Shown: positions 1-5,741, numbered from the stretch's first letter. The stretch: DNA of 6,116 nt from an uncultured bacterium (GCA_937868555.1 CALMNI010000094.1:1-6116), one strand, 5' to 3'. Made by a program: numbers and translations. Notes: generated from the sequence alone by a model not told the origin.

Positions 1-6
1 ATAAAG

Positions 7-15
7 TTATCCACA
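7..15 (+). promoter_or_regulatory. Perfect DnaA box (TTATCCACA)
   Basis: The 9-mer TTATCCACA matches the consensus high-affinity DnaA binding site exactly. It sits at the very left edge of the window, followed by AT-rich DNA up to the lexA promoter. I see no second perfect copy in the window, so it could be the last box of a cluster lying to the left, a regulatory DnaA site, or chance. Confidence 0.45.
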
Positions 16-63
16 ACCACCTAATTGCCTAAATAATAGCTAACATTAAATAAATTACTGCCC

Positions 64-92
64 TTGCATATATATTTTTACTTTTGTATACT
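64..92 (+). promoter_or_regulatory. Putative sigma-70-type promoter of lexA
   Basis: A -35-like TTGCAT (64-69) and a -10 TATACT (87-92) are separated by 17 bp. Transcription would start near 98-100, only a few bases before the ATG at 102, so the lexA mRNA would be leaderless or nearly so. No convincing palindromic LexA operator of a known type is visible here. Confidence 0.55.
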
Positions 93-101
93 TTAGGTAC
101 T

Positions 102-731
102 ATGAAATATACCAAAAATTTAACAACAAAGCAAAAGCGGGTGCTTGATTATCTAAAAAGCTATCTCGCCGAACACTCTTTTTCTCCAACCATTGAAGAA
201 ATACAAGCCGCTCTTGCCTTTCGCTCCACCCGTTCAGTTAGCCAATATCTTGAAGCTTTAAGAGAAAAGGGCTATATAAGCAAAAATCGCAACCCTCGCA
301 GCATCCAATTATTAGATCCAAACCAGCATTCCCGCGTTGAAACAACCCTCATTCCCCTCTTAGGGATGGCTTCTTGCGGTACGCCGGAGTTCTTTGCTGA
401 CAATAATATAGATGAATATTTACCGGTATCAAACGCTCTTTTGAAAAATTTCGGCGAAGACTGCTATTTACTTAAAACAGCCGGAACCTCAATGAATAAG
501 GCCGGAATTCAAGATAATGACCTGGTTTTAATACGCCGACAAGCAGGCTATGAAGAAGGAGATAGGGTTGTCGCCGTCATCGACGGCTTAGCAACTATTA
601 AAAAGCTTCATAAAGGCCAAGGAGCCGTCATTTTTTCTCCGGAATCGACTGATGTAAGCCATAAACCCATTATTGCTACTGAAGCCGCTATTTGCGGACG
701 GGTCATTTGCTCAGTTCCCGCTAGTATTTAA
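102..731 (+). CDS. lexA: LexA repressor (SOS regulator, S24 autopeptidase)
   Basis: This is a 209-residue LexA, close to the usual 200-210. LexA represses SOS genes and cleaves itself when RecA filaments form on damaged DNA. Residues 1-72 form the winged-helix DNA-binding domain (LTTKQKRVLDYLKSYL, SPTIEEIQAAL, SVSQYLEALREKGYI). A short linker leads to the peptidase domain. The catalytic dyad is intact: Ser130 in GTSMNKAG and Lys167 in ATIKKL, 37 residues apart as in E. coli (S119/K156). The scissile bond appears to be Cys92-Gly93 (MASCGTP) rather than the common Ala-Gly; UmuD also uses Cys-Gly. I chose the ATG at 102 over an in-frame TTG at 84 because the TTG overlaps the -10 element, and MKYTKNLTTKQ aligns with LexA N-termini. 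There is only a poor Shine-Dalgarno (AGG, 4 bp away). It is followed after 50 bp by the helicase gene, which has its own putative promoter. Confidence 0.93.
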   Translation: MKYTKNLTTKQKRVLDYLKSYLAEHSFSPTIEEIQAALAFRSTRSVSQYLEALREKGYISKNRNPRSIQLLDPNQHSRVETTLIPLLGMASCGTPEFFADNNIDEYLPVSNALLKNFGEDCYLLKTAGTSMNKAGIQDNDLVLIRRQAGYEEGDRVVAVIDGLATIKKLHKGQGAVIFSPESTDVSHKPIIATEAAICGRVICSVPASI

Positions 732-739
732 TAAAACTG

Positions 740-748
740 TGGTATACT
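740..748 (+). promoter_or_regulatory. Putative extended -10 promoter of the DEAD-box helicase gene
   Basis: TGG-TATACT (740-748) is an extended -10 element with no good -35 at the expected distance. The start would be near 755, giving a leader of about 27 nt that is pyrimidine-rich just before the ATG (CTATTCCCTCT) and has no Shine-Dalgarno. The short lexA-helicase gap has no hairpin terminator, so readthrough from lexA is also possible. Confidence 0.45.
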
Positions 749-781
749 CAGTCCATAGCTTATCTAACTCCTATTCCCTCT

Positions 782-2131
782 ATGTCAGCAAAATCAACTA
801 GTTTTCACGGTCTCGGCATTGCCCCCAAACTCTTAGCCGTCTTAGAAAAAAACAAATTTACTGTTCCTACTCCTATTCAAGAACAATCCATTCCGGTTGC
901 CATTGAAGGTAAGGACATTATTGGCATTGCTCAAACTGGTACTGGAAAAACAATGGCCTTTGGCATCCCTATGTTGCAGCGCTTAGCGCGCGACGGGGGT
1001 CAGGGTTTAATCGTTGTCCCAACTCGAGAACTAGCCGTGCAAGTTGATGAATCTTTACAAAAAATCGGCCGCAGTTTTGGCTTAAAAACCGCTGTCCTTA
1101 TTGGCGGCGAAGCTTTTGATCGCCAGTTGCGAAAACTAAAAGCCAAGGCGCATGTAATCATTGCCACTCCGGGACGCCTTATTGACCACATGGAACGAAG
1201 AACAGTGCGCCTTGAAACAACCTCAGTCTTTGTCATGGACGAAGCTGATCGCATGCTCGACATGGGCTTCATGCCGCAAATTAAAATGATTTTAGAAAAA
1301 CTTCCAGAAAAACGGCAAACAATGTTATTCTCCGCGACCATGCCGGCAAAAATTTTAGGCCTCGCAACGCAACATATGCAATTGCCCGTCCGCGTTGAAG
1401 TTGCTCCGGCCGGAACTGCCGCTAAAGATATTAGCCAAGAAGTTTTCTTTGTTGAACGGACAAATAAATTAGCTGTTTTGCAAACTGTTCTTGATGAATA
1501 CAAAGGCAGCGTTTTAGTTTTTACGCGTACCAAACACGAAGCTAAAAAAATCGCTAAGTTTTTAAAAACTGCCGGTTACAAATCAAACGAAATTCACTCC
1601 AACCGTTCTCTTGGCCAGCGGCGCGAAGCGCTTGAAGGTTTTAAAATCGGACGCTACCGCGTTCTTGTCGCAACTGACATTGCCGCCCGTGGTATTGATG
1701 TGCGCGGCATTGAATTGGTTATTAACTATGACTTGCCGGAAAATGCCGAAGACTATGTTCACCGCATTGGCCGCACCGGCCGCGCTGGCGCAGTCGGGCA
1801 CGCTATTTCTTTTGCCATGCCCAATCAACTTTCTGATGTTAAAAGCATCGAACGTCTTATTAAAAAAGCCTTACCTGTTGGCCGTACCAAAGGAACAATG
1901 GAAGCACCGGTTGCTCCAAGCTATCCTAATGGAAGACCGTCGCGCGGACGCAAACCTTTCCGCAGCACTGCCCCTTCGCGCAATGTTTCCCGCTCTCGCT
2001 TTTCGGCTCCCGGCAGAAGCTCCGCAAGACCGGCCACTCGTCCCCCTTCGCCATCATCCTCCTCGTCTTCCTCACCTCGCCGCCCAAGCATTTCCCCTTC
2101 TCGCTTTCATCCCAAGGGCAAACGCTATTAA
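782..2131 (+). CDS. DEAD-box ATP-dependent RNA helicase, RhlE-like
   Basis: This 449-residue protein is a complete SF2 DEAD-box RNA helicase, which unwinds RNA duplexes with ATP in ribosome assembly or mRNA turnover. Motifs appear in order: Q motif (Phe8, Gln33 in TPIQ), motif I AQTGTGKT (50-57), Ia PTRELA (80-85), Ib TPGR (129-132), II DEAD (153-156), III SAT (185-187), IV VLVFTRT (244-250), V ATDIAARGID (298-307) and VI HRIGRTGR (327-334). The core, notably RTKHEA, HSNRSLGQR and the DVKSIERLIKKALP end, most resembles RhlE. Residues from about 370 to 449 form a basic Ser/Arg/Pro-rich disordered tail with an eight-serine run, typical of RNA-binding extensions of RhlE proteins. The ATG at 782 starts just ahead of the Q-motif Phe. 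The stop lies 13 bp before msrA, so the two are probably co-transcribed down to the terminator at 2679. Confidence 0.95.
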   Translation: MSAKSTSFHGLGIAPKLLAVLEKNKFTVPTPIQEQSIPVAIEGKDIIGIAQTGTGKTMAFGIPMLQRLARDGGQGLIVVPTRELAVQVDESLQKIGRSFGLKTAVLIGGEAFDRQLRKLKAKAHVIIATPGRLIDHMERRTVRLETTSVFVMDEADRMLDMGFMPQIKMILEKLPEKRQTMLFSATMPAKILGLATQHMQLPVRVEVAPAGTAAKDISQEVFFVERTNKLAVLQTVLDEYKGSVLVFTRTKHEAKKIAKFLKTAGYKSNEIHSNRSLGQRREALEGFKIGRYRVLVATDIAARGIDVRGIELVINYDLPENAEDYVHRIGRTGRAGAVGHAISFAMPNQLSDVKSIERLIKKALPVGRTKGTMEAPVAPSYPNGRPSRGRKPFRSTAPSRNVSRSRFSAPGRSSARPATRPPSPSSSSSSSPRRPSISPSRFHPKGKRY

Positions 2132-2144
2132 TATTGCTTAATAT

Positions 2145-2678
2145 ATGACCGAAACTATTACGCTGGCCGGCGGATGTTTTTGGTGCCTTGAAGCTGTTTT
2201 TAAACGCTTGCGGGGTATAGAACATGTCTAATCGGGCTATTACGGCGGTACCATCCCCCACCCTTCATACAAAGAAGTGTGCACCGGAACAACAGGGCAT
2301 GCCGAGGCTGTACAAATTACTTTTGATAATGAAATTATCAGTCTTATTGATATTCTCGAAGTTTTTTGGAAACTGCATGACCCAACTACTCTTAATCAAC
2401 AAGGCAATGACATCGGCACCCAATATCGCTCGGCTATTTTCTATTCAAACGAAAATCAGAAAAAGATTATTCTCGAGTCTTTAGAAACATTAAAAAATAG
2501 CCATACCTACAGCAACCCTATAGTAACCGAAATAGCTCCGCTGGAAATATTTTATCCAGCCGAAGAATATCATAACGATTACTTTGATCGTAATCGCGAG
2601 CAAGGCTATTGCCGCTTGATCATTGATCCTAAAATAGAAAAGCTATACAAGAATTTTAAAGATAAGGTTAAGCAATAA
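2145..2678 (+). pseudogene. msrA: Peptide-methionine (S)-S-oxide reductase MsrA, interrupted by in-frame TAA
   Basis: Read from the ATG at 2145, one frame encodes a full-length MsrA of about 177 codons. MsrA reduces methionine-S-sulfoxide with a catalytic cysteine. The first 28 codons give MTETITLAGG then CFWCLEAVFKRL, which contains the catalytic GCFWC motif. Codon 29 (2229-2231) is TAA. The same frame then continues as SGYYGGTIPHPSY, CTGTTGHAEAVQ, FWKLHDPTTLNQQG, GTQYRSAIFY and AEEYHNDYF, all MsrA signatures. The family normally reads V-x-S-G-Y across the stop, so this is a single-codon nonsense change (for example GAA or AAA to TAA), not a frameshift. An automatic caller may report only a piece starting at GTG 2277 (133 residues), which lacks the catalytic Cys and should not be active. 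It may be a recent pseudogene, a sequence error or a read-through stop. It starts 13 bp after the helicase stop with no Shine-Dalgarno. Confidence 0.88.
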
Positions 2679-2712
2679 AAAAAGCCGCCGCTTTTAAGCG
2701 GCGGCTTTTTTT
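2679..2712. terminator. Strong bidirectional intrinsic terminator
   Basis: GCCGCCGC (2684-2691) pairs perfectly with GCGGCGGC (2698-2705), and T-A pairs may extend the stem into the short TTTTAA loop. A T run (2706-2712) follows on the + strand, and an A run (2677-2683) gives the matching U-tract on the - strand. It lies directly after the msrA stop and 7 bp from the stop of the converging FISUMP gene, so it serves both. Confidence 0.93.
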
Positions 2713-2718
2713 ATTTGC

Positions 2719-3660
2719 TTAGTAATCTCGAACGCAACGGACAGGTAGGGCTTGATAATCTGTATATACTACTTCAGTATTAGTAAAGATATTCCAATAG
2801 TTAAGAGGAATAGCTTCGCGGGTAACGGCTGTCGATCCGCTAGAAACAGACCTGGCAGGAACATAGTTATAAGGCTGTGAGCCGGGCATTCCGCTAGCCG
2901 TGCAGCCATATTGGCTTTGTGACCAAGCATAACCGGTAATTCCTGCTCCAGTAAATGAAGATACTAAAGAAGGATTAACGGTACGTCGGCCAGTAAGCTT
3001 CCATTCAAAAGCGCTGCTACCGCCTTCCTTTAATTTTTGGCCGGCATTAGAACAACCATCAGGCGAAGTTATATTTCCGCACATATTTCCCCAATATCCC
3101 CGGTGTCCATCGCATTCATTACCCTTATCGGTTAAATATGTCTCCAAAGTTCTAAAATCATTTTCATTCGGTAAACGCCAACCGCTGGGGCAAATTGTTT
3201 TAGCGGTAGCAAGATTGTATAAAGCACCCCGGGCCTGGCAGTCTGCTTCAGTACCTCTCGTGTTTGAAGTAGTAATACAATCGCGTTGGGAAGTTGCTGT
3301 GCCCATGGTGAGAAGCTGTCCATCGGGGCCAGTTTTAGTCCGTAAGTTTTGGCCTAGCCAGCATTGGGTGCCTACTTGGAGGGTCGAATATTTAAATTTA
3401 TCTCGATCAATAAGAGCTTGCCCACAACGAAAACGAGTAGAAGGTTCCGATATAAATGAGTCAGAGGACTCATTTCCCATTAAACCAGTGTAAATTTTTG
3501 CAGCGGAAACAAACTCATAAGCATTGGTTTGTTTATGAAAACCGATAATCGAAACTCCCTCTTCTTTGTTTTTTGCGGCTACAGAGCTTATAAAAGCCAA
3601 ACTACCAATAAGCAAGGCAGCTGCAAGCATTAAGTAAAGATTTTTAATAGAATATTTCAT
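2719..3660 (-). CDS. Secreted FISUMP (Fib_succ_major) domain protein
   Basis: This 313-residue protein probably acts outside the membrane. Residues 1-29 look like a Sec signal peptide: basic start MKYSIKN, hydrophobic LYLMLAAALLIGSLAFI, and a likely cut after VAA. Residues 30-75 are a short unrecognised linker. From about residue 77 to the end lies a FISUMP domain (Fibrobacter succinogenes major paralogous domain), shown by VGTQCWLGQNL (96-106), CPSGWRLP (157-164) and the terminal LPVRCVRD. The domain has ten cysteines (79, 100, 128, 141, 157, 183, 194, 203, 253, 309), suggesting disulfides. Its biochemical role is unknown; surface attachment or recognition is inferred. It aligns without gaps to the C-terminal 230 residues of the divergent pilin fusion at 3733, with all ten cysteines offset by exactly 66, and shares a 188-bp identical segment with it. 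The start has no Shine-Dalgarno, but a near-consensus promoter lies upstream. Confidence 0.88.
   Translation of the reverse strand: MKYSIKNLYLMLAAALLIGSLAFISSVAAKNKEEGVSIIGFHKQTNAYEFVSAAKIYTGLMGNESSDSFISEPSTRFRCGQALIDRDKFKYSTLQVGTQCWLGQNLRTKTGPDGQLLTMGTATSQRDCITTSNTRGTEADCQARGALYNLATAKTICPSGWRLPNENDFRTLETYLTDKGNECDGHRGYWGNMCGNITSPDGCSNAGQKLKEGGSSAFEWKLTGRRTVNPSLVSSFTGAGITGYAWSQSQYGCTASGMPGSQPYNYVPARSVSSGSTAVTREAIPLNYWNIFTNTEVVYTDYQALPVRCVRDY
2975..3010 (-). repeat. 36-bp perfect inverted repeat within the FISUMP pair, left copy
   Basis: This is the exact reverse complement of 4581-4616. It encodes FEWKLTGRRTVN in both proteins. It is an island of identity in an otherwise diverged stretch, with mismatches on both edges, and is the second longest shared block after the 188-bp arms. 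Confidence 0.9.
3191..3378 (-). repeat. 188-bp perfect inverted repeat, left arm
   Basis: This segment is the exact reverse complement of 4213-4400; I compared every block of the two and found no mismatch. It encodes Q95 to codon 157 of the secreted FISUMP protein, and the other arm encodes the same residues of the pilin fusion in the same frame. Identity breaks off abruptly on both sides. The arms are separated by 834 bp that carry both promoters and both N-terminal coding parts. Confidence 0.97.
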
Positions 3661-3675
3661 AAATTAAATTATTAC

Positions 3676-3684
3676 TGCTATACT
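3676..3684 (+). promoter_or_regulatory. Putative promoter of the pilin-FISUMP gene
   Basis: TGC-TATACT (3676-3684) is an extended -10, with a weak TTCATA 17 bp upstream (3656-3661) that overlaps the start codon of the divergent gene. The start would be near 3691, with a leader of about 42 nt. An alternative -10, GATAAT (3716-3721), lies 11 bp before the ATG and would give a nearly leaderless mRNA. Either overlaps the opposing promoter at 3700-3728. Confidence 0.45.
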
Positions 3685-3699
3685 AACTAAAGATAAATC

Positions 3700-3728
3700 A
3701 TTATATCATATCCTTGATAATAAGTCAA
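3700..3728 (-). promoter_or_regulatory. Near-consensus promoter of the secreted FISUMP gene
   Basis: On the minus strand, TTGACT (3728-3723) and TATAAT (3705-3700) are separated by exactly 17 bp. This is the best sigma-70-type promoter in the window. Transcription would start near 3693, giving a leader of about 33 nt before the ATG at 3660. Confidence 0.85.
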
Positions 3729-3732
3729 TAGT

Positions 3733-4869
3733 ATGCTGAAAAAAATCATTTTTTCCAAACGGGGCTTCACTCTTGTCGAATTATTGGTCGTAATTGCCAT
3801 TATTGGAGTTTTAAGCACCTTGGCCTTTACCACCTTTAAAGGCGCTCAGCTAAAATCACGTGATGCCAAGCGCCTCTCGGATTTAAACGCAGTGCGGAGT
3901 GCTTTGGATATGTATTATAGCTACAATAGACACTACCCAACTTTCATTACGGCTCTGGAGCCCATCAAAAATGATAGCGGCAAAGTCTATCTTGATAGTA
4001 TGCCTACAAATCCCTTCCCTAGAACCGATCATGGCTGTGCTGACTCAGATTACGTCTATACTCCCGGCCCAGACAATAAAACATATTCTCTAACTAGTTG
4101 CGTTGGAAACAGTAATGAAAATCTACCGAAAACAGTATCAGCTATGAATAGTGGGGTGTTCAATTGTGGAGACATTGTTACGGATAGAGATGACTATGAA
4201 TATCCTTCTGTTCAAGTAGGCACCCAATGCTGGCTAGGCCAAAACTTACGGACTAAAACTGGCCCCGATGGACAGCTTCTCACCATGGGCACAGCAACTT
4301 CCCAACGCGATTGTATTACTACTTCAAACACGAGAGGTACTGAAGCAGACTGCCAGGCCCGGGGTGCTTTATACAATCTTGCTACCGCTAAAACAATTTG
4401 TCCTGTTGGCTGGCACCTGCCCACAGACCTTGAACTTAGGCCAATTGAATCATACCTAACTGACAGCGGAAATACCTGCGTAGGTAATCGAGGGTACTGG
4501 GGCATGCAATGCGGGGATATGAGCTCTCCAGCCGGCTGCCTAAATGCAGGGCAAAAATTAAAGGAAGGAGGTAGCAGTAATTTTGAATGGAAGCTTACTG
4601 GCCGACGTACCGTTAACTCCTCTCTCGTATCTTCTTTCACTGGTGCTGGTACTACGGGCTATACGTGGAGCCAAACTACCTATACCTGCTTTGCAAATGG
4701 AATGCCGGGTCCCCAGCCTTATAACTATATTGCTATAAGATCTGTATCCAATTCCTCAGCAGCCGTTACTCGAGAAACGATTCCTCTTAACTTTTGGAAT
4801 CTATTTGGAGGCACAGAAGTTGTATATACTGACTATCAAGCCCTGCCTGTCCGCTGCATCAAGGATTAG
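3733..4869 (+). CDS. Type IV pilin-like protein fused to a FISUMP domain
   Basis: This 378-residue protein begins with a class III prepilin signal: a short basic leader MLKKIIFSKRG cut before Phe12 (GFTLVELLVV), with the conserved Glu at mature position 5 (Glu16), followed by one hydrophobic helix (about 12-33). Residues 38-135 form a small pseudopilin-like domain (KSRDAKRLSDL, ALDMYYSYNRHYP, NPFP) with two cysteines (102, 123) that could form a loop disulfide. From about 143 to the end is a FISUMP domain: VGTQCWLGQNL (162-172), CPVGWHLP (223-230), terminal LPVRCIKD. The prepilin peptidase and assembly ATPase are not in this window. By analogy the FISUMP domain would be displayed on a pilus or in the cell envelope; adhesion or sensing is inferred. 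It is divergent to its paralogue at 2719-3660. No Shine-Dalgarno precedes the ATG; the TAG stop is followed by a terminator. Confidence 0.9.
   Translation: MLKKIIFSKRGFTLVELLVVIAIIGVLSTLAFTTFKGAQLKSRDAKRLSDLNAVRSALDMYYSYNRHYPTFITALEPIKNDSGKVYLDSMPTNPFPRTDHGCADSDYVYTPGPDNKTYSLTSCVGNSNENLPKTVSAMNSGVFNCGDIVTDRDDYEYPSVQVGTQCWLGQNLRTKTGPDGQLLTMGTATSQRDCITTSNTRGTEADCQARGALYNLATAKTICPVGWHLPTDLELRPIESYLTDSGNTCVGNRGYWGMQCGDMSSPAGCLNAGQKLKEGGSSNFEWKLTGRRTVNSSLVSSFTGAGTTGYTWSQTTYTCFANGMPGPQPYNYIAIRSVSNSSAAVTRETIPLNFWNLFGGTEVVYTDYQALPVRCIKD
4213..4400 (+). repeat. 188-bp perfect inverted repeat, right arm
   Basis: This is the partner of 3191-3378. It encodes Q161 to codon 223 of the pilin-FISUMP fusion, starting in frame at CAAGTAGGC and ending at ACAATTTG. 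The next codons differ at most positions: TCCTGTTGG here against CCCAGCGGT in the other gene. Confidence 0.97.
4581..4616 (+). repeat. 36-bp perfect inverted repeat within the FISUMP pair, right copy
   Basis: This is the partner of 2975-3010, encoding FEWKLTGRRTVN in the pilin fusion. It may mark a second, shorter conversion tract, or simply strong conservation of a structural core. Confidence 0.9.
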
Positions 4870-4882
4870 CCTTTAATAAAAT

Positions 4883-4917
4883 AATCCCGTATTGCTCAAG
4901 GCGATACGGGATTTTTT
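4883..4917. terminator. Intrinsic terminator of the pilin gene, overlapping the 3' end of the convergent gene
   Basis: AATCCCGTAT (4883-4892) pairs perfectly with ATACGGGATT (4904-4913), and further G-C and wobble pairs tighten the loop. A run of six T (4912-4917) follows on the + strand. On the minus strand the hairpin is followed by the T-rich ATTATTTTATT, so it may work both ways. The TGA stop of the minus gene (4898-4896) lies in the loop, and one stem arm encodes its last residues. Confidence 0.87.
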
Positions 4918-5651
4918 GGACTAAATGCTTGTATATATGACAAGACTTTTGGAGCCGATAATCTACCTCCGCTACTCATAAGACCCTGTTCAGCATCAAT
5001 AAAGTCAATGTTGTAGGCATTAATAAATTCTCTGTATTCTTCAGCTTTTCTTGAAGTAAGGCCGCCGGCAATGCCAATTTTAGTTGAACAGTCTTTTCGA
5101 ATAATTTCAGCATATGGTCTTAATGCCTTGAATGAAAGCGCTTTACCTTTACCGCTACTCATATCAAGAAGCACGCCGTCAATGCTAGTTCCATATCCAT
5201 TAATTCTTGTTACCAGTTCATTGAGGCTATATTTAATTTCTTTTAAGAGCAATTCATTAATTTGCAGAATTAAGGTGCTGCCGGGATGCCGCTCTTGTAC
5301 TATTTCAATTCCCCTTTTATTCATCCATATGGGCGAATTAAATTGAATGCCAGTGCAGCCTTTTTCGAAAAAAGCATCAGAGCGAAGAATAAATCCCTGG
5401 TGAGCTTCTTTGTCTTTAGTAATACAATAATGAGCTATATAATTAATCAAACCATGGGGCTGTACAAGCTGTCCTATATGATTAAGGCTAACATATTTCT
5501 TATGTGCTCTTCTCTTTTCTTCAAGAATTGCCTGCGTAATAAGAAAACCGATATTTATTTTTTGGTTGAATGGGGCGATAACATTTGCTATTTTTTCAAT
5601 TATCGTCGGCCCATTTACACCGCTAACGCCAATAACAAGCTTAGATTTCAT
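4896..5651 (-). CDS. TIM-barrel protein, possibly phosphoribosylanthranilate isomerase-like
   Basis: I do not recognise this 251-residue soluble protein with certainty; it has no signal peptide or membrane helix. The pattern suggests a beta/alpha (TIM) barrel: strands KLVIGVSGV (4-12), INIGFLIT (32-39), GIQFNSP (101-107), TLILQI (126-131), IDGVLLDMSSGKGK (157-170), KIGIAGGL (191-198) and IDFIDAEQGLMSSGGR (215-230). The order 'LLDMSSGKGK ... AGGL ... SSGGR' resembles the C-terminal half and phosphate-binding loops of TrpF. However, the usual TrpF N-terminal KICG motif is absent, and no trp genes are nearby, so its substrate is unknown. The ATG at 5651 is supported by a Shine-Dalgarno (AGAGGA), the only clear one in the window. 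It converges on the pilin gene and shares its terminator. Its promoter lies in the 110-bp gap shared with dtd. Confidence 0.8.
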   Translation of the reverse strand: MKSKLVIGVSGVNGPTIIEKIANVIAPFNQKINIGFLITQAILEEKRRAHKKYVSLNHIGQLVQPHGLINYIAHYCITKDKEAHQGFILRSDAFFEKGCTGIQFNSPIWMNKRGIEIVQERHPGSTLILQINELLLKEIKYSLNELVTRINGYGTSIDGVLLDMSSGKGKALSFKALRPYAEIIRKDCSTKIGIAGGLTSRKAEEYREFINAYNIDFIDAEQGLMSSGGRLSAPKVLSYIQAFSPKNPVSP

Positions 5652-5655
5652 TTGT

Positions 5656-5661
5656 TCCTCT
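5656..5661 (-). promoter_or_regulatory. Shine-Dalgarno site of the TIM-barrel gene
   Basis: AGAGGA on the minus strand lies 4 bases before the ATG at 5651. It fixes the start of that gene and stands out because no other gene in the window has a comparable site. Confidence 0.7.
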
Positions 5662-5694
5662 ATTTTTAAGTTTACAAAAATTGCTTTTGCCTCT

Positions 5695-5724
5695 AGCTTA
5701 GCGAGTATTTTTACTGTTTGTCAA
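5695..5724 (-). promoter_or_regulatory. Possible promoter of the TIM-barrel gene
   Basis: On the minus strand there is a consensus -35 TTGACA (5724-5719). The best -10 is a weak TAAGCT (5700-5695) at 18 bp spacing. The start would be near 5688, leaving a leader of about 37 nt that includes the Shine-Dalgarno. Confidence 0.4.
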
Positions 5725-5741
5725 TCTAGCCAAGAAAGCCT

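Noticed and set aside
84..101. TTG at 84 as an alternative start of lexA (six extra residues)
   Set aside because: It overlaps the putative -10 element, and the extra residues do not fit LexA; the ATG at 102 gives a normal N-terminus.
1000..1828. Long minus-strand open frames inside the helicase gene
   Set aside because: They lie wholly within a gene with all DEAD-box motifs and resemble no family; they are antisense shadows.
1611..2261. Overlapping frames at the 3' end of the helicase (plus and minus strand)
   Set aside because: The helicase tail is low-complexity Ser/Arg/Pro coding DNA, which opens other frames by composition.
2277..2678. GTG at 2277 as the true start of a short 133-residue MsrA
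   Set aside because: The frame upstream encodes the MsrA catalytic GCFWC motif and SGYYGG in register, so this is the remainder of an interrupted gene.
3132..3493. Small frames repeated in both FISUMP arms (63-residue sense-frame-shifted and antisense ones)
   Set aside because: They recur only because the 188-bp arms are identical; they have no start signals and are explained by the main coding frame.
3191..4400. Diversity-generating retroelement (template and variable repeat)
   Set aside because: The arms are identical instead of differing at adenines, and no reverse transcriptase is present in the window.
3191..4400. Insertion sequence or transposon bounded by inverted repeats
   Set aside because: The arms lie inside coding sequence in frame, and the interior encodes N-termini and promoters, not a transposase.
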